From positions 1 through 62,716 of the forward strand of contig JBCCMA010000003.1 in the NCBI GenBank assembly GCA_039026595.1: DNA of 62,716 nt, written 5' to 3'. This DNA is from JBCCMA01 sp039026595 (lineage in GTDB: Bacteria; Pseudomonadota; Gammaproteobacteria; Steroidobacterales; JBCCMA01). Positions 25,511-33,892 of the stretch are shown piece by piece (positions within the stretch are counted from its first letter, which is position 1; the number at the start of each line of letters is the position of its first letter). The position numbers and the translations under genes are program-made. The notes under the pieces were generated by a model that saw nothing but the letters and a program-made list of their open reading frames with translations, ran no database searches and was not told where the DNA came from.

Positions 25511-25529
25511 TGCTATACTCTCGCGCCGC
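25511..25529 (+). promoter_or_regulatory. Candidate extended -10 promoter with G+C-rich discriminator, rhodanese-secB operon
   Basis: TGCTATACT (25511-25519) is an extended -10 with TATACT. The 18-mer GCTATACTCTCGCGCCGC (25512-25529) recurs, with a single C/G change, before glyQ at 45933-45950. No strong -35. A G+C-rich stretch directly after the -10 is typical of promoters under stringent control. Confidence 0.5.
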
Positions 25530-25628
25530 GCAGCACCCGCCCGAGGCCCTGCGCCCAAGGCCCTGCGCACGCGGCAGCCGTGGTGCTGTCACCCAAAACC
25601 CACCCCGCCGGATCAGGACACGACCCAG

Positions 25629-26057
25629 ATGGACCGATTGCTTGAATTTGCCGCCAACCACCCCATTCTGGTCTCGTCGGCGGTGTTTCTGACGATTGTG
25701 ACGCTGGGCAATGAGGTCCGCATGGCCAGCCGACGCAATATCGATCTGGACCCGCAAAGCGCGGTTCGACTGATCAACGCCGGCGCCACCGTCATCGACG
25801 TACGCAGTTTTGAGCGTTATCAGAGCGGACACATTATTAACGCACGCCACATCCCGATGGATGAGTTGGCCGATCAGGCCCCCAGGAAACTGGGGGCGCT
25901 CAAAGACCAGCCGGTGGTTGTGTATGACGAAAACGGCGCGGCGAGCGCGAGCGCGGTGGGGATTTTGCGCGGTCTGGCCTTTGCTCAGGTGGTCAATCTG
26001 AAAGGCGGGTTGGTCGCGTGGATGCGGGATAACTTCCCGATCGAAAAAGGCAAGTAA
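25629..26057 (+). CDS. Membrane-anchored rhodanese-like protein lacking the catalytic Cys
   Basis: 142 residues. One N-terminal membrane helix (ILVSSAVFLTIVTLG, residues 13-27) and a single rhodanese domain: TVIDVRSFERYQSGHIINA and MDELADQ. The active-site loop reads VVVYDENGAASAS, with Asp100 where the sulfur-carrying Cys normally lies. So it is probably not a sulfurtransferase, and may bind a partner instead. First gene of an operon with grxC, secB and gpsA, a standard gammaproteobacterial order (YibN-GrxC-SecB-GpsA). Confidence 0.88.
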   Translation: MDRLLEFAANHPILVSSAVFLTIVTLGNEVRMASRRNIDLDPQSAVRLINAGATVIDVRSFERYQSGHIINARHIPMDELADQAPRKLGALKDQPVVVYDENGAASASAVGILRGLAFAQVVNLKGGLVAWMRDNFPIEKGK

Positions 26058-26102
26058 CCGATCGCCATACGCACAGCGCAGCCCGCTCACACGGAGAGTC
26101 CG

Positions 26103-26354
26103 ATGCCTGCAATTACGATGTACACCACGCAGTTCTGCCCGTTCTGCGTACGCGCCAAGGCTCTTTTGAATAAAAAGGGCGTGGCGTTCAATGAGATTGA
26201 CGTCGCCGATCGCGCCAAGCGTGCGGCCATGACCGAATTGACCGGCCGCACGAGCGTGCCGCAGATTTTTATTGATGACACCCACGTTGGGGGTTGCGAC
26301 GACCTGCACGCGCTGGACCGCGAAGGCCGGCTCGACCCCATGCTGGGTCTCTGA
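26103..26354 (+). CDS. grxC: Glutaredoxin 3
   Basis: 83 residues, full-length dithiol glutaredoxin. Active site Cys12-Pro-Phe-Cys15 (FCPFC), cis-proline in TSVPQIFID, and the glutathione-binding GGCDDLHAL. Reduces mixed disulfides in the cytoplasm with glutathione. The usual third residue of the motif is Tyr (CPYC); Phe is an acceptable variant. Ribosome-binding site GGAG about 5 bases before the ATG. 45 bp after the rhodanese gene and 38 bp before secB. Confidence 0.95.
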   Translation: MPAITMYTTQFCPFCVRAKALLNKKGVAFNEIDVADRAKRAAMTELTGRTSVPQIFIDDTHVGGCDDLHALDREGRLDPMLGL

Positions 26355-26392
26355 GACCACCCTCTTCTAACTGAAATCCAAGGAGCCAACCC

Positions 26393-26872
26393 ATGGCTGA
26401 AGAAAACGCGGGCGCTGCGCCCGGACAAGACAAACAAGTCGGAATCCAGCGCATGTACCTCAAGGACTGTTCATTCGAGTCGCCCAAGGCGCCGCAGATC
26501 TTCCAGGGTGAATGGAAGCCCGAGGTCAAACTCAATATTTCCACGCAGAACGCACGGATCGAGTTGCCAGCCGAGACGCCGGGACAGGTTTTTGACGTCA
26601 CCCTCACCGTTGAGGTGGATGCACAGATCGAGAAGGAAACCGCGCTGTTGTGCGAGGTGAAGTACGCCGGCATTTTCTATGTGGCCGGTTTCACCGATGA
26701 AGAACTGCCGGCGGTGCTCAACAGCTTCTGCCCGACGCAGTTGTTCCCGTTCGCGCGTGAAGCCATCACCGACCTGGTGATGAAGGGCGGCTTCCCGATG
26801 ATCCCGATCCAGCCCATCAATTTTGACGCCATGCTGGCCCAACGCCAGCGCGAGGCCGCCGGGGCGCACTAG
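26393..26872 (+). CDS. secB: Protein-export chaperone SecB
   Basis: 159 residues. Family markers: QRMYLKDCSFESPKAP, VTLTVEV, VKYAGIFYVAGF, LFPFAREAITDLVMKGGFP and MIPIQPINFDAM. Homotetrameric cytosolic chaperone that holds preproteins unfolded and hands them to SecA. AAGGAG lies 8 bases before the ATG. SecB presence is a proteobacterial marker. Confidence 0.97.
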   Translation: MAEENAGAAPGQDKQVGIQRMYLKDCSFESPKAPQIFQGEWKPEVKLNISTQNARIELPAETPGQVFDVTLTVEVDAQIEKETALLCEVKYAGIFYVAGFTDEELPAVLNSFCPTQLFPFAREAITDLVMKGGFPMIPIQPINFDAMLAQRQREAAGAH

Positions 26873-26890
26873 CGCGCTCTGGCGTTGGTG

Positions 26891-27901
26891 ATGACCGACA
26901 CGCGATTGAAGCAACCCATCGCGGTTCTTGGCGCCGGCTCGTGGGGCACGGCGCTCGCGGTGCAGCTGGCGCGCGTCGGTCGCCCTGTCATTCTGTGGGG
27001 GCGCGATACCGATGCGCTGGCTGCGATGGCCACCGATCGACAGAACGCCCGGTACCTGCCGGACGTGCCGTTTCCCGATGGCCTCAGTACCGAGACCAAC
27101 CTTGCCAACGCGGTGAGATCGGCCGCCGATATTCTCGTTGCCGTTCCAAGCCACGCGTTTCGCACCACACTGGAAGCCATCCGTCCGGACGTTCTTGCCG
27201 ACGCGAGAATCGCGTGGGCAACGAAAGGCTTCGAGGAAGGGTCCGGCCAGCTACCGCACCAGATTGCACTCGATGTGCTCGGACAGCAGCGGACCACGGC
27301 CGTACTGTCGGGGCCCACGTTTGCCGCCGAGGTCGGAGCGGGCCTGCCTACGCTGATGACCGTGGCGGCCAACGACGATGCGTTCGCCCGGGATATGGCC
27401 AGATGCCTGTCCAATGAGGCCTTCCGCGCGTATCTCAGCACCGACATGATCGGGGTGGAAGTGGGCGGCGCGGTGAAAAACGCGTTGGCGATCGGCGCGG
27501 GTGCGTCGGACGGTCTGGGCTTCGGCGCCAACTCCCGCGTGGGCTTGATCACCCGCGGACTGGCCGAGATGTCGCGTCTGGGTCAGGCGCTGGGCGCTGA
27601 TCCGGACACGTTCAAGGGTCTCGCGGGCATGGGCGACCTTGTGTTGACCTGCACGGACAACCTGTCACGAAATCGACGCATGGGTCTGATGCTGGCAGCT
27701 GGCAAGTCGATCGACGAGGCCGCGCGCGAGATCGGCCAGGTTGTGGAGGGCGTGCGCGCAGCACGTGCCGTTCTGGACGTGGCGAACCAGCACAACGTGG
27801 ATATGCCCATCGTGCAGCGCATCCACGACGTTCTATACGCCGGAAAAGATCCGCGCGACGCGGTCGTCGAACTCATGCGCCGCAGTCTGCGGCGCGAGTG
27901 A
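26891..27901 (+). CDS. gpsA: Glycerol-3-phosphate dehydrogenase [NAD(P)+]
   Basis: 336 residues from ATG 26891; TTG and GTG just upstream are less likely. N-terminal nucleotide-binding GAGSWGTALAVQLA (GxGxxG), the catalytic Lys in EVGGAVKNALAIGAG, and GPTFAAEV plus TDMIGVEVGG. Reduces dihydroxyacetone phosphate to sn-glycerol-3-phosphate for phospholipid synthesis. 18 bp after secB; its stop is 6 bp from the convergent outer-membrane protein gene. Confidence 0.96.
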   Translation: MTDTRLKQPIAVLGAGSWGTALAVQLARVGRPVILWGRDTDALAAMATDRQNARYLPDVPFPDGLSTETNLANAVRSAADILVAVPSHAFRTTLEAIRPDVLADARIAWATKGFEEGSGQLPHQIALDVLGQQRTTAVLSGPTFAAEVGAGLPTLMTVAANDDAFARDMARCLSNEAFRAYLSTDMIGVEVGGAVKNALAIGAGASDGLGFGANSRVGLITRGLAEMSRLGQALGADPDTFKGLAGMGDLVLTCTDNLSRNRRMGLMLAAGKSIDEAAREIGQVVEGVRAARAVLDVANQHNVDMPIVQRIHDVLYAGKDPRDAVVELMRRSLRRE

Positions 27902-27907
27902 TGGCCG

Positions 27908-28582
27908 TCAGAAGTTGACGCTGATTCCCAGCGACACCACCGGGTACAGCTCAAAATCGTCGAGCTCCGCTTGTAGCTCAGCCTGTTCCACCGCCAGCTC
28001 ACTCTGGAACTGAGCAGAACCGGCGATCGGTCCGTCCGCCGTCAGACTCAACTCCGGCGCGCCCTGGAACAACACACCCGCGTCCAGATGCACGCCCACA
28101 CGATCAATGAAGCGGAAATCCAAACCGACGCCCGCGTACGGGGCGATGCTGTCAAAGCCCACATCACCTCGAAGGGTGCCCACATCGCTGGCGTTGTAGG
28201 TGGTGCCGCCGATGGTGTACGTGCTGCTGTCACGGCTGACCAGATTTACCTCGTTGCCGTTGCTGAACAGGCCCACTGTGGCCCGAAAGGGCGACAACGG
28301 GACGCGCAGATTGGCCGTGGCGTACAGCGTCTGAAGATCCAGCGAAGCGTCGTAATCGACTCCCGCTTCGGATCGTTCGTCGTCGTAGGAAAAGGCGTTT
28401 ATCCCGGCGCGGAAATCCAGATACGGCACCGGGCGCCACGTGCCTTCAAGACCAACGCCAAGCGTGCCGGCTTTGGCACCGACCCAGACATTGTCATCGG
28501 CCATGGCCGCACCGGATAACGCAGTCGCCAAAAGACCGGCGCCGCACGCGGCGGCAAATCGAATCGAAGAAGCTCGGAGCAT
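27908..28582 (-). CDS. Small outer-membrane beta-barrel protein
   Basis: 224 residues with a signal peptide (FAAACGAGLLATALSGAAMA). The mature part is alternating beta strands (VWVGAKAGTLGVGLEG, YLDFRAGINAFSY, IAPYAGVGLDFRF, VGVHLDAGVLFQG) and ends in an aromatic residue (VVSLGISVNF), as BAM substrates do. A helical insert of about 30 residues (FQSELAVEQAELQAELDDF) precedes the last strand. Probably an 8-10 strand barrel; function unknown. Confidence 0.75.
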   Translation of the reverse strand: MLRASSIRFAAACGAGLLATALSGAAMADDNVWVGAKAGTLGVGLEGTWRPVPYLDFRAGINAFSYDDERSEAGVDYDASLDLQTLYATANLRVPLSPFRATVGLFSNGNEVNLVSRDSSTYTIGGTTYNASDVGTLRGDVGFDSIAPYAGVGLDFRFIDRVGVHLDAGVLFQGAPELSLTADGPIAGSAQFQSELAVEQAELQAELDDFELYPVVSLGISVNF

Positions 28583-28650
28583 AACGCTGTCCCTGCAATA
28601 GCTGAATTCGCAAGGCTATCGGCCGAAGCCAGGGACCGCAGTGATCACTT

Positions 28651-29139
28651 TCACGAAATGTCGAGCGCCCCGGTAAACGCGTACTGTCGCCACGCCTCGT
28701 AGACCACAACGGCGACCGCGTTGGACAGATTAAGGCTGCGGCTTTGCGGTCGCATCGGCAAACGCAGACACTGGTCGTCGGGCAGCGCGTCGAGCACCGA
28801 CGTGGGCAGACCGCGCGTCTCGGGTCCGAACACAACGCAGTCACCATGTTCAAACCGGACGTCGTATGGTGACCGACGGCCGCGCGTGGAGAGCGCATAC
28901 ATCCGCCCGCCGGCAGCCTCGGTCGCCTCACCAAGCGAGGCATGCTGCTTCACATCAACAAACTCGCGGTAATCCATGCCTGCGCGCCGCAGGCGTCGGT
29001 CGTCGAGTTCGAAGCCCAGTGGGTGAACCAAATGCAACGCCGCACCGGTATTGGCGCACAAGCGCATAACATTGCCGGTGTTGGGCGGAATCTCCGGCTG
29101 ATACAGAACAACGTTCAACCAGGGCGTGTCATGCGTCAT
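28651..29139 (-). CDS. trmL: tRNA (cytidine/uridine-34-2'-O)-methyltransferase
   Basis: 162 residues from ATG 29139. SPOUT methyltransferase of the TrmL/CspR group: VLYQPEIPPNTGNVMRLCAN at the N-terminus, HPLGFELDDRRLRRAGMDY, VVFGPETRGLP (SAM-binding knot) and SLNLSNAVAVVVYEA. Methylates the wobble ribose of certain leucine tRNAs. Longer in-frame starts add a non-homologous tail. Almost touches the DUF423 gene. Confidence 0.93.
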   Translation of the reverse strand: MTHDTPWLNVVLYQPEIPPNTGNVMRLCANTGAALHLVHPLGFELDDRRLRRAGMDYREFVDVKQHASLGEATEAAGGRMYALSTRGRRSPYDVRFEHGDCVVFGPETRGLPTSVLDALPDDQCLRLPMRPQSRSLNLSNAVAVVVYEAWRQYAFTGALDIS

Positions 29140-29141
29140 GG

Positions 29142-29543
29142 TCAGGCGCGCCAGAGCGCCACGGCATAGCCCACCCACGCGAGGATAAACGCGACACCGC
29201 CCACTGGCGTGACCGCGCCGAGAATGGTGATACCCGACAGCGCGAGCACGTAAAGGCTGCCACAGAACACGACGACGCCCACTAACATGCACCACGCGAC
29301 GCGCGTCAGTCCGAAGCAGTCCGGATACTGTCTGAACGTCAGCCCGACAAGAATCAGGGCGAGTGCATGGTAGAAATGATATTGCGCGCCCGTCTCAAAC
29401 GCATTCAGAAAATTGGGCGGCAACGTATCTTCAAGTCCGTGCGCACCAAACGCACCCGCGACCACGGCGAGTGCTGCGTTCATCGCACCCAGCGCGATAA
29501 TCCGTTGCGCGGTCAGCACACCACGTCGTGCTGCTGACACCAT
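29142..29543 (-). CDS. DUF423 (YgdD-like) membrane protein
   Basis: 133 residues, four membrane helices with the family motif AGAFGAHGLEDTLPPNFLNAFETGAQYH (residues 29-56, seen in two pieces) and YHALALILVG. Inner-membrane, function unknown. The ATG at 29543 overlaps the asnB-like stop by about 30 bp and has an AGGA too near; the GTG at 29519 gives a length closer to the family, so the start is uncertain. It reads in one direction with trmL behind it. Confidence 0.82.
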   Translation of the reverse strand: MVSAARRGVLTAQRIIALGAMNAALAVVAGAFGAHGLEDTLPPNFLNAFETGAQYHFYHALALILVGLTFRQYPDCFGLTRVAWCMLVGVVVFCGSLYVLALSGITILGAVTPVGGVAFILAWVGYAVALWRA

Positions 29544-31342
29544 TCCTCAAACATGGCGAGTACCCATACGAAATTGCCGTAGAACGCAGCATGGTCTGAC
29601 GCGTGCTGCGCTAACAGAGTATCCACCCAGCGCTCCGAAAATACACCCCGCGCCTTCACCTGATCGACGCGCTCGCCAATCAACGCGCGCAGGTCATCGT
29701 CGGTGCGCAGCCATTCCCCGAACGGCAAACCGAAGCCGTGTTTGGACTTGTTGATGATCTCAGCGGGCAGGAAGCCAGCTGTCTCCTGCTTGTAAAAGCT
29801 GCGCAGTTCGAAGCGTTTGAGCTTGAGCGAACTGGGCACCGATATGGCGTAGTCCACCAGCGCGTCATCGAGCAACGGATAGTGCACGTTGACGCCGGCG
29901 AGGTCGCACATTCGGCTCACCTTGCGCAGGTCGTTATCCGCGAGCGTGAACTTCCAGTCCATTTGCAGCAGCCGGTCCAGCGGGTCCGCCGTGTCGCCGT
30001 CGTCGTACGCCGCGGCCAGCGCGGCGAGCGGCGCCTCGGTATCGACATCAGCCAGAAACGCCTCGTCGAAGACCTCCGCCGCCGGCGTGGTGTGCAACAG
30101 GTTGTAGGTCTGCGTACGACCCGGCATCGACATGTTGGCCTGCTCAATGTAGCGACGCACCTTGTGCTGGAAACCGCGCCCTTTACGCACGACAGAGGCT
30201 CGACCGAAGAACGGCTCAAGCAGCGAGCGTCGCAGCGTCGATGGCACATGCTGATAGAGGCCGAACAGTTTCTGCGTCGCGTAGCGCTCATTACCGGCGA
30301 ACAACTCATCGCCACCGTCACCTGCGAGAAGATCTGTGACACCGTTACGTGCAGCCAGCCGGGCACAAATAAGTGTGGGCACCGCCGAGCTGTTGCCGAA
30401 CGGTTCATCATAGGCGCGTGCCACCTCACCGAATGCGGCGGCGACCTCGGGCCCGGTGATGTAATGATCATAGTGGTCGAGATTGAAGTGGCGAACGGCC
30501 GTGCGCGCAAACTCGATCTCGTCGTACCCTTCCTGAGCAAATCCGATCGTGAACGCCTTGGCGGCCTCGTCCGTCTGTTCGTTCAGAACGCCGGCAACCG
30601 TGGAACTGTCGAGGCCCCCCGACAAAAACGCTCCGCTGGTCTCCGACACGCCGGTTCTGGCCACCGCGTCGCGCACCACAGGCAGAAGAGGCGAGGACGG
30701 CCGCCGCGCGCGCTGGCTGAAGTCCGGTCGCCAGAAACGGCGTCGATGCGCCCGACCGTTGCTGACCTGCACAATCTCGCCCGGCGCCACTTTTTCGATG
30801 CCACGAAAGATGGTCCCGGGCGACGGCACAACGTGAAAATAAACATAATGATAGGCGCTCTGCGGATTCAGGCGCCCATCCACACCGTCCACGCTGCGAA
30901 GCGCGGTGGCTTGACTCGCGAACGCCACGCCGTCGGGAAGCGGCGCATAGGCAAGCGGCCGACGGCCCATGCGATCCACTGCGAACAACGCTTCGTATTC
31001 GAGCAGATTGATCGCCGCGACGCTGAACGGACCCCGCAGCGCGGAAAAGGCGCGGTCGGGATTGCGGGCGATTTCCTCCAGCAAGACACGCGCGACACCG
31101 TTTTCGGCTGCTCTGGCCATCATGGCGCTGTCGGTAAACGTTGGCGCGCCCTCCAGCGCGATCACCCAGTTGTCGATCGTCGCGACACCATCGGACGGAT
31201 AGACACTCCGCACGAACGCGCCGTGCCGCGCACCGGTCGTGCGTCCACGCTCATCCCCGTGTGAGGGCAGCGCCGACGCCATGGTATCGAGGTCAGGCTG
31301 GGCGTCTTCCCGGGTTCGAATCCAGCCGCACAGTCCGGCCAT
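29513..31342 (-). CDS. Asparagine synthase-like protein, glutaminase nucleophile replaced
   Basis: 609 residues: N-terminal class II amidotransferase domain (about 1-200) and a C-terminal ATP-PPase domain with the PP-loop FLSGGLDSSTVAG and LLAGDGGDELFAGNERY. HYPLLDDALVDYAI and KHGFGLPFGEWL are further AsnB marks. The start reads MAGLCGWI, where AsnB enzymes have MCGI: position 2 is Ala, so the Cys nucleophile of the glutaminase is missing unless translation starts at the CTG that would give CG directly. It may use ammonia or activate another carboxyl group. No asparagine pathway gene is adjacent. Confidence 0.85.
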   Translation of the reverse strand: MAGLCGWIRTREDAQPDLDTMASALPSHGDERGRTTGARHGAFVRSVYPSDGVATIDNWVIALEGAPTFTDSAMMARAAENGVARVLLEEIARNPDRAFSALRGPFSVAAINLLEYEALFAVDRMGRRPLAYAPLPDGVAFASQATALRSVDGVDGRLNPQSAYHYVYFHVVPSPGTIFRGIEKVAPGEIVQVSNGRAHRRRFWRPDFSQRARRPSSPLLPVVRDAVARTGVSETSGAFLSGGLDSSTVAGVLNEQTDEAAKAFTIGFAQEGYDEIEFARTAVRHFNLDHYDHYITGPEVAAAFGEVARAYDEPFGNSSAVPTLICARLAARNGVTDLLAGDGGDELFAGNERYATQKLFGLYQHVPSTLRRSLLEPFFGRASVVRKGRGFQHKVRRYIEQANMSMPGRTQTYNLLHTTPAAEVFDEAFLADVDTEAPLAALAAAYDDGDTADPLDRLLQMDWKFTLADNDLRKVSRMCDLAGVNVHYPLLDDALVDYAISVPSSLKLKRFELRSFYKQETAGFLPAEIINKSKHGFGLPFGEWLRTDDDLRALIGERVDQVKARGVFSERWVDTLLAQHASDHAAFYGNFVWVLAMFEEWCQQHDVVC

Positions 31343-31583
31343 GGTGGTGTCCTTGAGTTAAATGGAGGTGTGAAACGCACGCGAGTATACGCAGTGCGGC
31401 AGGGCCTTCGCAGTGACGCATGTTGCGCTCAGCGACAAATGTTTACGGACGGATTTGCCCGAGAAACGGCACTGCCGAGGGGTTTTGTGGTCGGATTATG
31501 GACACGTTTCACCCATCGTCCGTCTGCGGTGCGCTACCATGACGGGCCAAACGAGAAATACAGACTCACGGAGGCGCTGAGTT

Positions 31584-32216
31584 TTGAACATAAAAACCGT
31601 TGTCATCCTGACCTTTGCCGTGCTGGCGCTGCCGGGCCATGCCCAGGTCGTCGGGCCGGACTGCGGCTCGCTGGCCAACGCCTATGGCCCGTTCGACTAC
31701 ACCAACCCGGATCATTTCCGAAACAAATTGCCGATCGTGGAGTACGAGCATTTTGACGCTGGGGTCGAATCGCTGCAGGGCCACGCTCGCCACCGGGACT
31801 GGTTGGCGCTCGACATTGACTACACGCTGCGGGCGTTTCCGAACCACCATCGCGCGCTGTACGCCATGTCGCGCTACTACCTGACCCGACAGTCGCACGG
31901 CCGCGCGCCGATGCGCTACACCGCGCAGTGCTATTTCGAGCGCGCCATGGCCATGAACCCGGCCGACGGCATCGTGCGCATGATTTACGGGCTCTATCTG
32001 TTCAAGGCCGGCGATCTTGAGGGCGCCGAGGCCCGGTTCTCCGAAGCCGTCAAACGCTCGCCCGAAGATCCGGAAGTGCATTACAACCTGGGGCTTGTTC
32101 TGGCGAAGAACAAGCGCTGGGACGAAGCCCGCGAACACGCCAAGCGCGCCTATGAGCTTGGCCATCCCATGCGCGGCCTGCGCAACATGCTCAAGCGCGC
32201 CGGGGAGTGGGAGTAA
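31584..32216 (+). CDS. Exported TPR-repeat protein (TTG start)
   Basis: 210 residues. Translation starts at TTG 31584, supported by GGAGG nine bases upstream and an immediate signal peptide (TVVILTFAVLALPGHA). Mature protein has one DCGSL Cys, then helical TPR-like units; the clear repeat is VRMIYGLYLFKAGDLEGAEA plus VHYNLGLVLAKNKRWDEARE (about residues 130-195). Periplasmic, probably scaffolding protein contacts. Divergent from the asparagine-synthase-like gene with 241 bp between, in which I see nothing else. Confidence 0.78.
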   Translation: MNIKTVVILTFAVLALPGHAQVVGPDCGSLANAYGPFDYTNPDHFRNKLPIVEYEHFDAGVESLQGHARHRDWLALDIDYTLRAFPNHHRALYAMSRYYLTRQSHGRAPMRYTAQCYFERAMAMNPADGIVRMIYGLYLFKAGDLEGAEARFSEAVKRSPEDPEVHYNLGLVLAKNKRWDEAREHAKRAYELGHPMRGLRNMLKRAGEWE

Positions 32217-32234
32217 AAAGCCACTGAAACAGGG

Positions 32235-32441
32235 TTAGCCGCGGCGTGGCACCCGCTCGTGTCCACGTCGCGTCTTGGCCATCAGGCGCATTGCTTGATC
32301 GAAGTCCGCCGGCTCCGGCGGTAGCAACTGCTCCGCGAGCCATCGCCTCGCCAGTTCATCGGCCGCAAGCCCACGGTCTGCACGCGCGGTGATGTAGCCG
32401 CGCAACGCCTCAACGATTGACAGCACGGTGGCGTCCGTCAC
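32235..32441 (-). CDS. Small hypothetical protein
   Basis: 68 residues from GTG 32441, which overlaps the stop of the upstream membrane-protein gene as GTGA; that coupling and the helical, charged sequence (SIVEALRGYITARADRGLAA, then ELARRWLAEQLLP) support it. A longer frame to 32537 would run into the neighbouring gene. No family recognised; cytosolic. It converges with the TPR gene. Confidence 0.6.
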   Translation of the reverse strand: MTDATVLSIVEALRGYITARADRGLAADELARRWLAEQLLPPEPADFDQAMRLMAKTRRGHERVPRRG

Positions 32442-33043
32442 GGCAGATCGGTCTGAAGCCAAAGCGGCGCTCGCATGACGCCGTCGAGCAGCACCATCAT
32501 CGCGAGGAACGCGGTAATGATCAGCGCATGGCGCCACGCCGCCGGACGCTGCCCCGGCGTCAGCGCGATCACATCGGCGTAGCGACGCGACAACACAAAC
32601 ACCGCGCGCGAAGAGAACAGGACATAAAACGGCAGCGCGTGCAGCACGGCAAAAACAAACGCCGCGCGGCCGTTGATGGTGTAAGCCAGAAGACCGAAGG
32701 CGAAACCACCGAACAGATAAAGCGTCTGCACCAAAGCCGCCAGGCGCGACCAGAGCGCAAGTGTCCGCAGTCCATATCCCGCGATCATCAGTACCACGGC
32801 CAGCATCAGGCAGTAGACCGCCCCGGAAATGGTCCGCACGGCGTCAGCATTGGGCAGCGTGAGCAGCCAGAATGACACGAGCGTAACGAACAGCGCCTGC
32901 ACGAAGTACACCAGACCAATACTGCGCAGCAGCCGCTCCACCCCGCGGAACTGACGTCGGATTAACGACGCGTCCTCCGGGGTCATATCCGAACGAAGCA
33001 GGAGCTCGTCCGCCTGCGGCGTGGCGTAAGGATTCTGGGTCAA
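32438..33043 (-). CDS. Four-helix membrane protein of unknown function
   Basis: 201 residues from TTG 33043, which has a strong GGGAGG seven bases upstream and gives MTQNPYATPQADELLL. The NPYATP start is seen in many small bacterial membrane proteins. About five hydrophobic segments (IGLVYFVQALFVTLVSFWLL, AVYCLMLAVVLMIAGYGL, LVQTLYLFGGFAFGLLAY, FVFAVLHALPFYVLF, ALIITAFLAMMVLLDGV). Coupled to the small downstream gene. Divergent from the response-regulator gene across about 140 bp. Confidence 0.7.
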   Translation of the reverse strand: MTQNPYATPQADELLLRSDMTPEDASLIRRQFRGVERLLRSIGLVYFVQALFVTLVSFWLLTLPNADAVRTISGAVYCLMLAVVLMIAGYGLRTLALWSRLAALVQTLYLFGGFAFGLLAYTINGRAAFVFAVLHALPFYVLFSSRAVFVLSRRYADVIALTPGQRPAAWRHALIITAFLAMMVLLDGVMRAPLWLQTDLP

Positions 33044-33190
33044 GGCAGCGCCTCCCGTGGAGCCAACCGATGATTGAAATGTTACCCCGAGCACGCCGGT
33101 CATATGGATGACGGACAACACACTGCTGCCCGTTACGACTACGTGAAATATGCCATTTAAGCTGGCACAACTTGAGGTGATTTGGAAATC

Positions 33191-33892
33191 ATGAAACGCC
33201 GGATTCTGATCATTGAGGACGAGAGGGACATCGCCGATCTCGTGCAGCTGCATCTGAGTGAAGTCTGCGACGAGGCGGTCATTGCGTCGGACGGACGAGA
33301 GGGTCTTGAGCGCGCGGTTGCCGAGCGCTGGGATCTTGTGGTGCTCGACCTGCGGCTGCCCGGTATCGACGGACTCGATATCTGCCGTCAGCTGCGCGAC
33401 CAGCCCGCCTATACGCCGGTTTTAATGCTGACCGCACGCTCGACCGAACCGGACCGCATCGTGGGCCTTGAAATAGGCGCCGACGATTATCTGACCAAAC
33501 CGTTCAGTGTGCGCGAGCTGGTGGCCCGCGTCCGGGCCATTTTCCGGCGCACCGACTCACTCAACCAGCCCGCCGCCGAGGCAAAACACGAGTACATCAT
33601 GACCGATCAACTGTCGATCGACCCCGCCTCCCGCGAAGTTCAGGTGGAAGGACAAAGCGTGACCCTCACCGCCAAGGAGTTCGATCTTCTGCTGCATTTT
33701 GCGCGACACCCGGGCGTCGTATTTACCCGCTCACAGCTGCTGGATCAGGTCTGGGGCTACGGCCATGATGGCTATGAGCACACCGTCAATTCCCATATCA
33801 ACCGGCTGCGCGCCAAAATCGAACCCAACCCCGCCACACCGCACTACGTCAATACGGTGTGGGGCGTCGGCTACCGGTTTATCTCCGCCTGA
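33191..33892 (+). CDS. OmpR/PhoB-family response regulator
   Basis: 233 residues. Receiver domain with acidic pocket (IIEDERD), phospho-acceptor Asp in LVVLDLRLPG, Thr in LMLTARS and Lys in YLTKPFSVREL. C-terminal winged helix: LTAKEFDLLLHFARHPGVVF, VWGYGHDGYEHTVNSHINRL and VWGVGYRF. ATG 33191 is chosen; a TTG at 33182 lies closer to the perfect GAGGTGAT and is an alternative adding three residues. Stop and kinase start share one base (TGATG), so it pairs with the kinase that follows. Signal unknown. Confidence 0.93.
   Translation: MKRRILIIEDERDIADLVQLHLSEVCDEAVIASDGREGLERAVAERWDLVVLDLRLPGIDGLDICRQLRDQPAYTPVLMLTARSTEPDRIVGLEIGADDYLTKPFSVRELVARVRAIFRRTDSLNQPAAEAKHEYIMTDQLSIDPASREVQVEGQSVTLTAKEFDLLLHFARHPGVVFTRSQLLDQVWGYGHDGYEHTVNSHINRLRAKIEPNPATPHYVNTVWGVGYRFISA

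Noticed and set aside
25419..26360. In-frame N-terminal extension of gpmI
   Set aside because: Antisense to the rhodanese and grxC genes; the known family start at 25418 fits.
29738..31264. 508-codon open frame antisense to the asparagine-synthase-like gene
   Set aside because: Low-complexity, Arg/His-rich translation without motif; it mirrors a well-supported gene in high-G+C DNA.
31309..31330. GGTTCGAATCC, a tRNA T-loop-like sequence
   Set aside because: It lies within the coding start of the asparagine-synthase-like gene and no acceptor or anticodon arms flank it; no tRNA.
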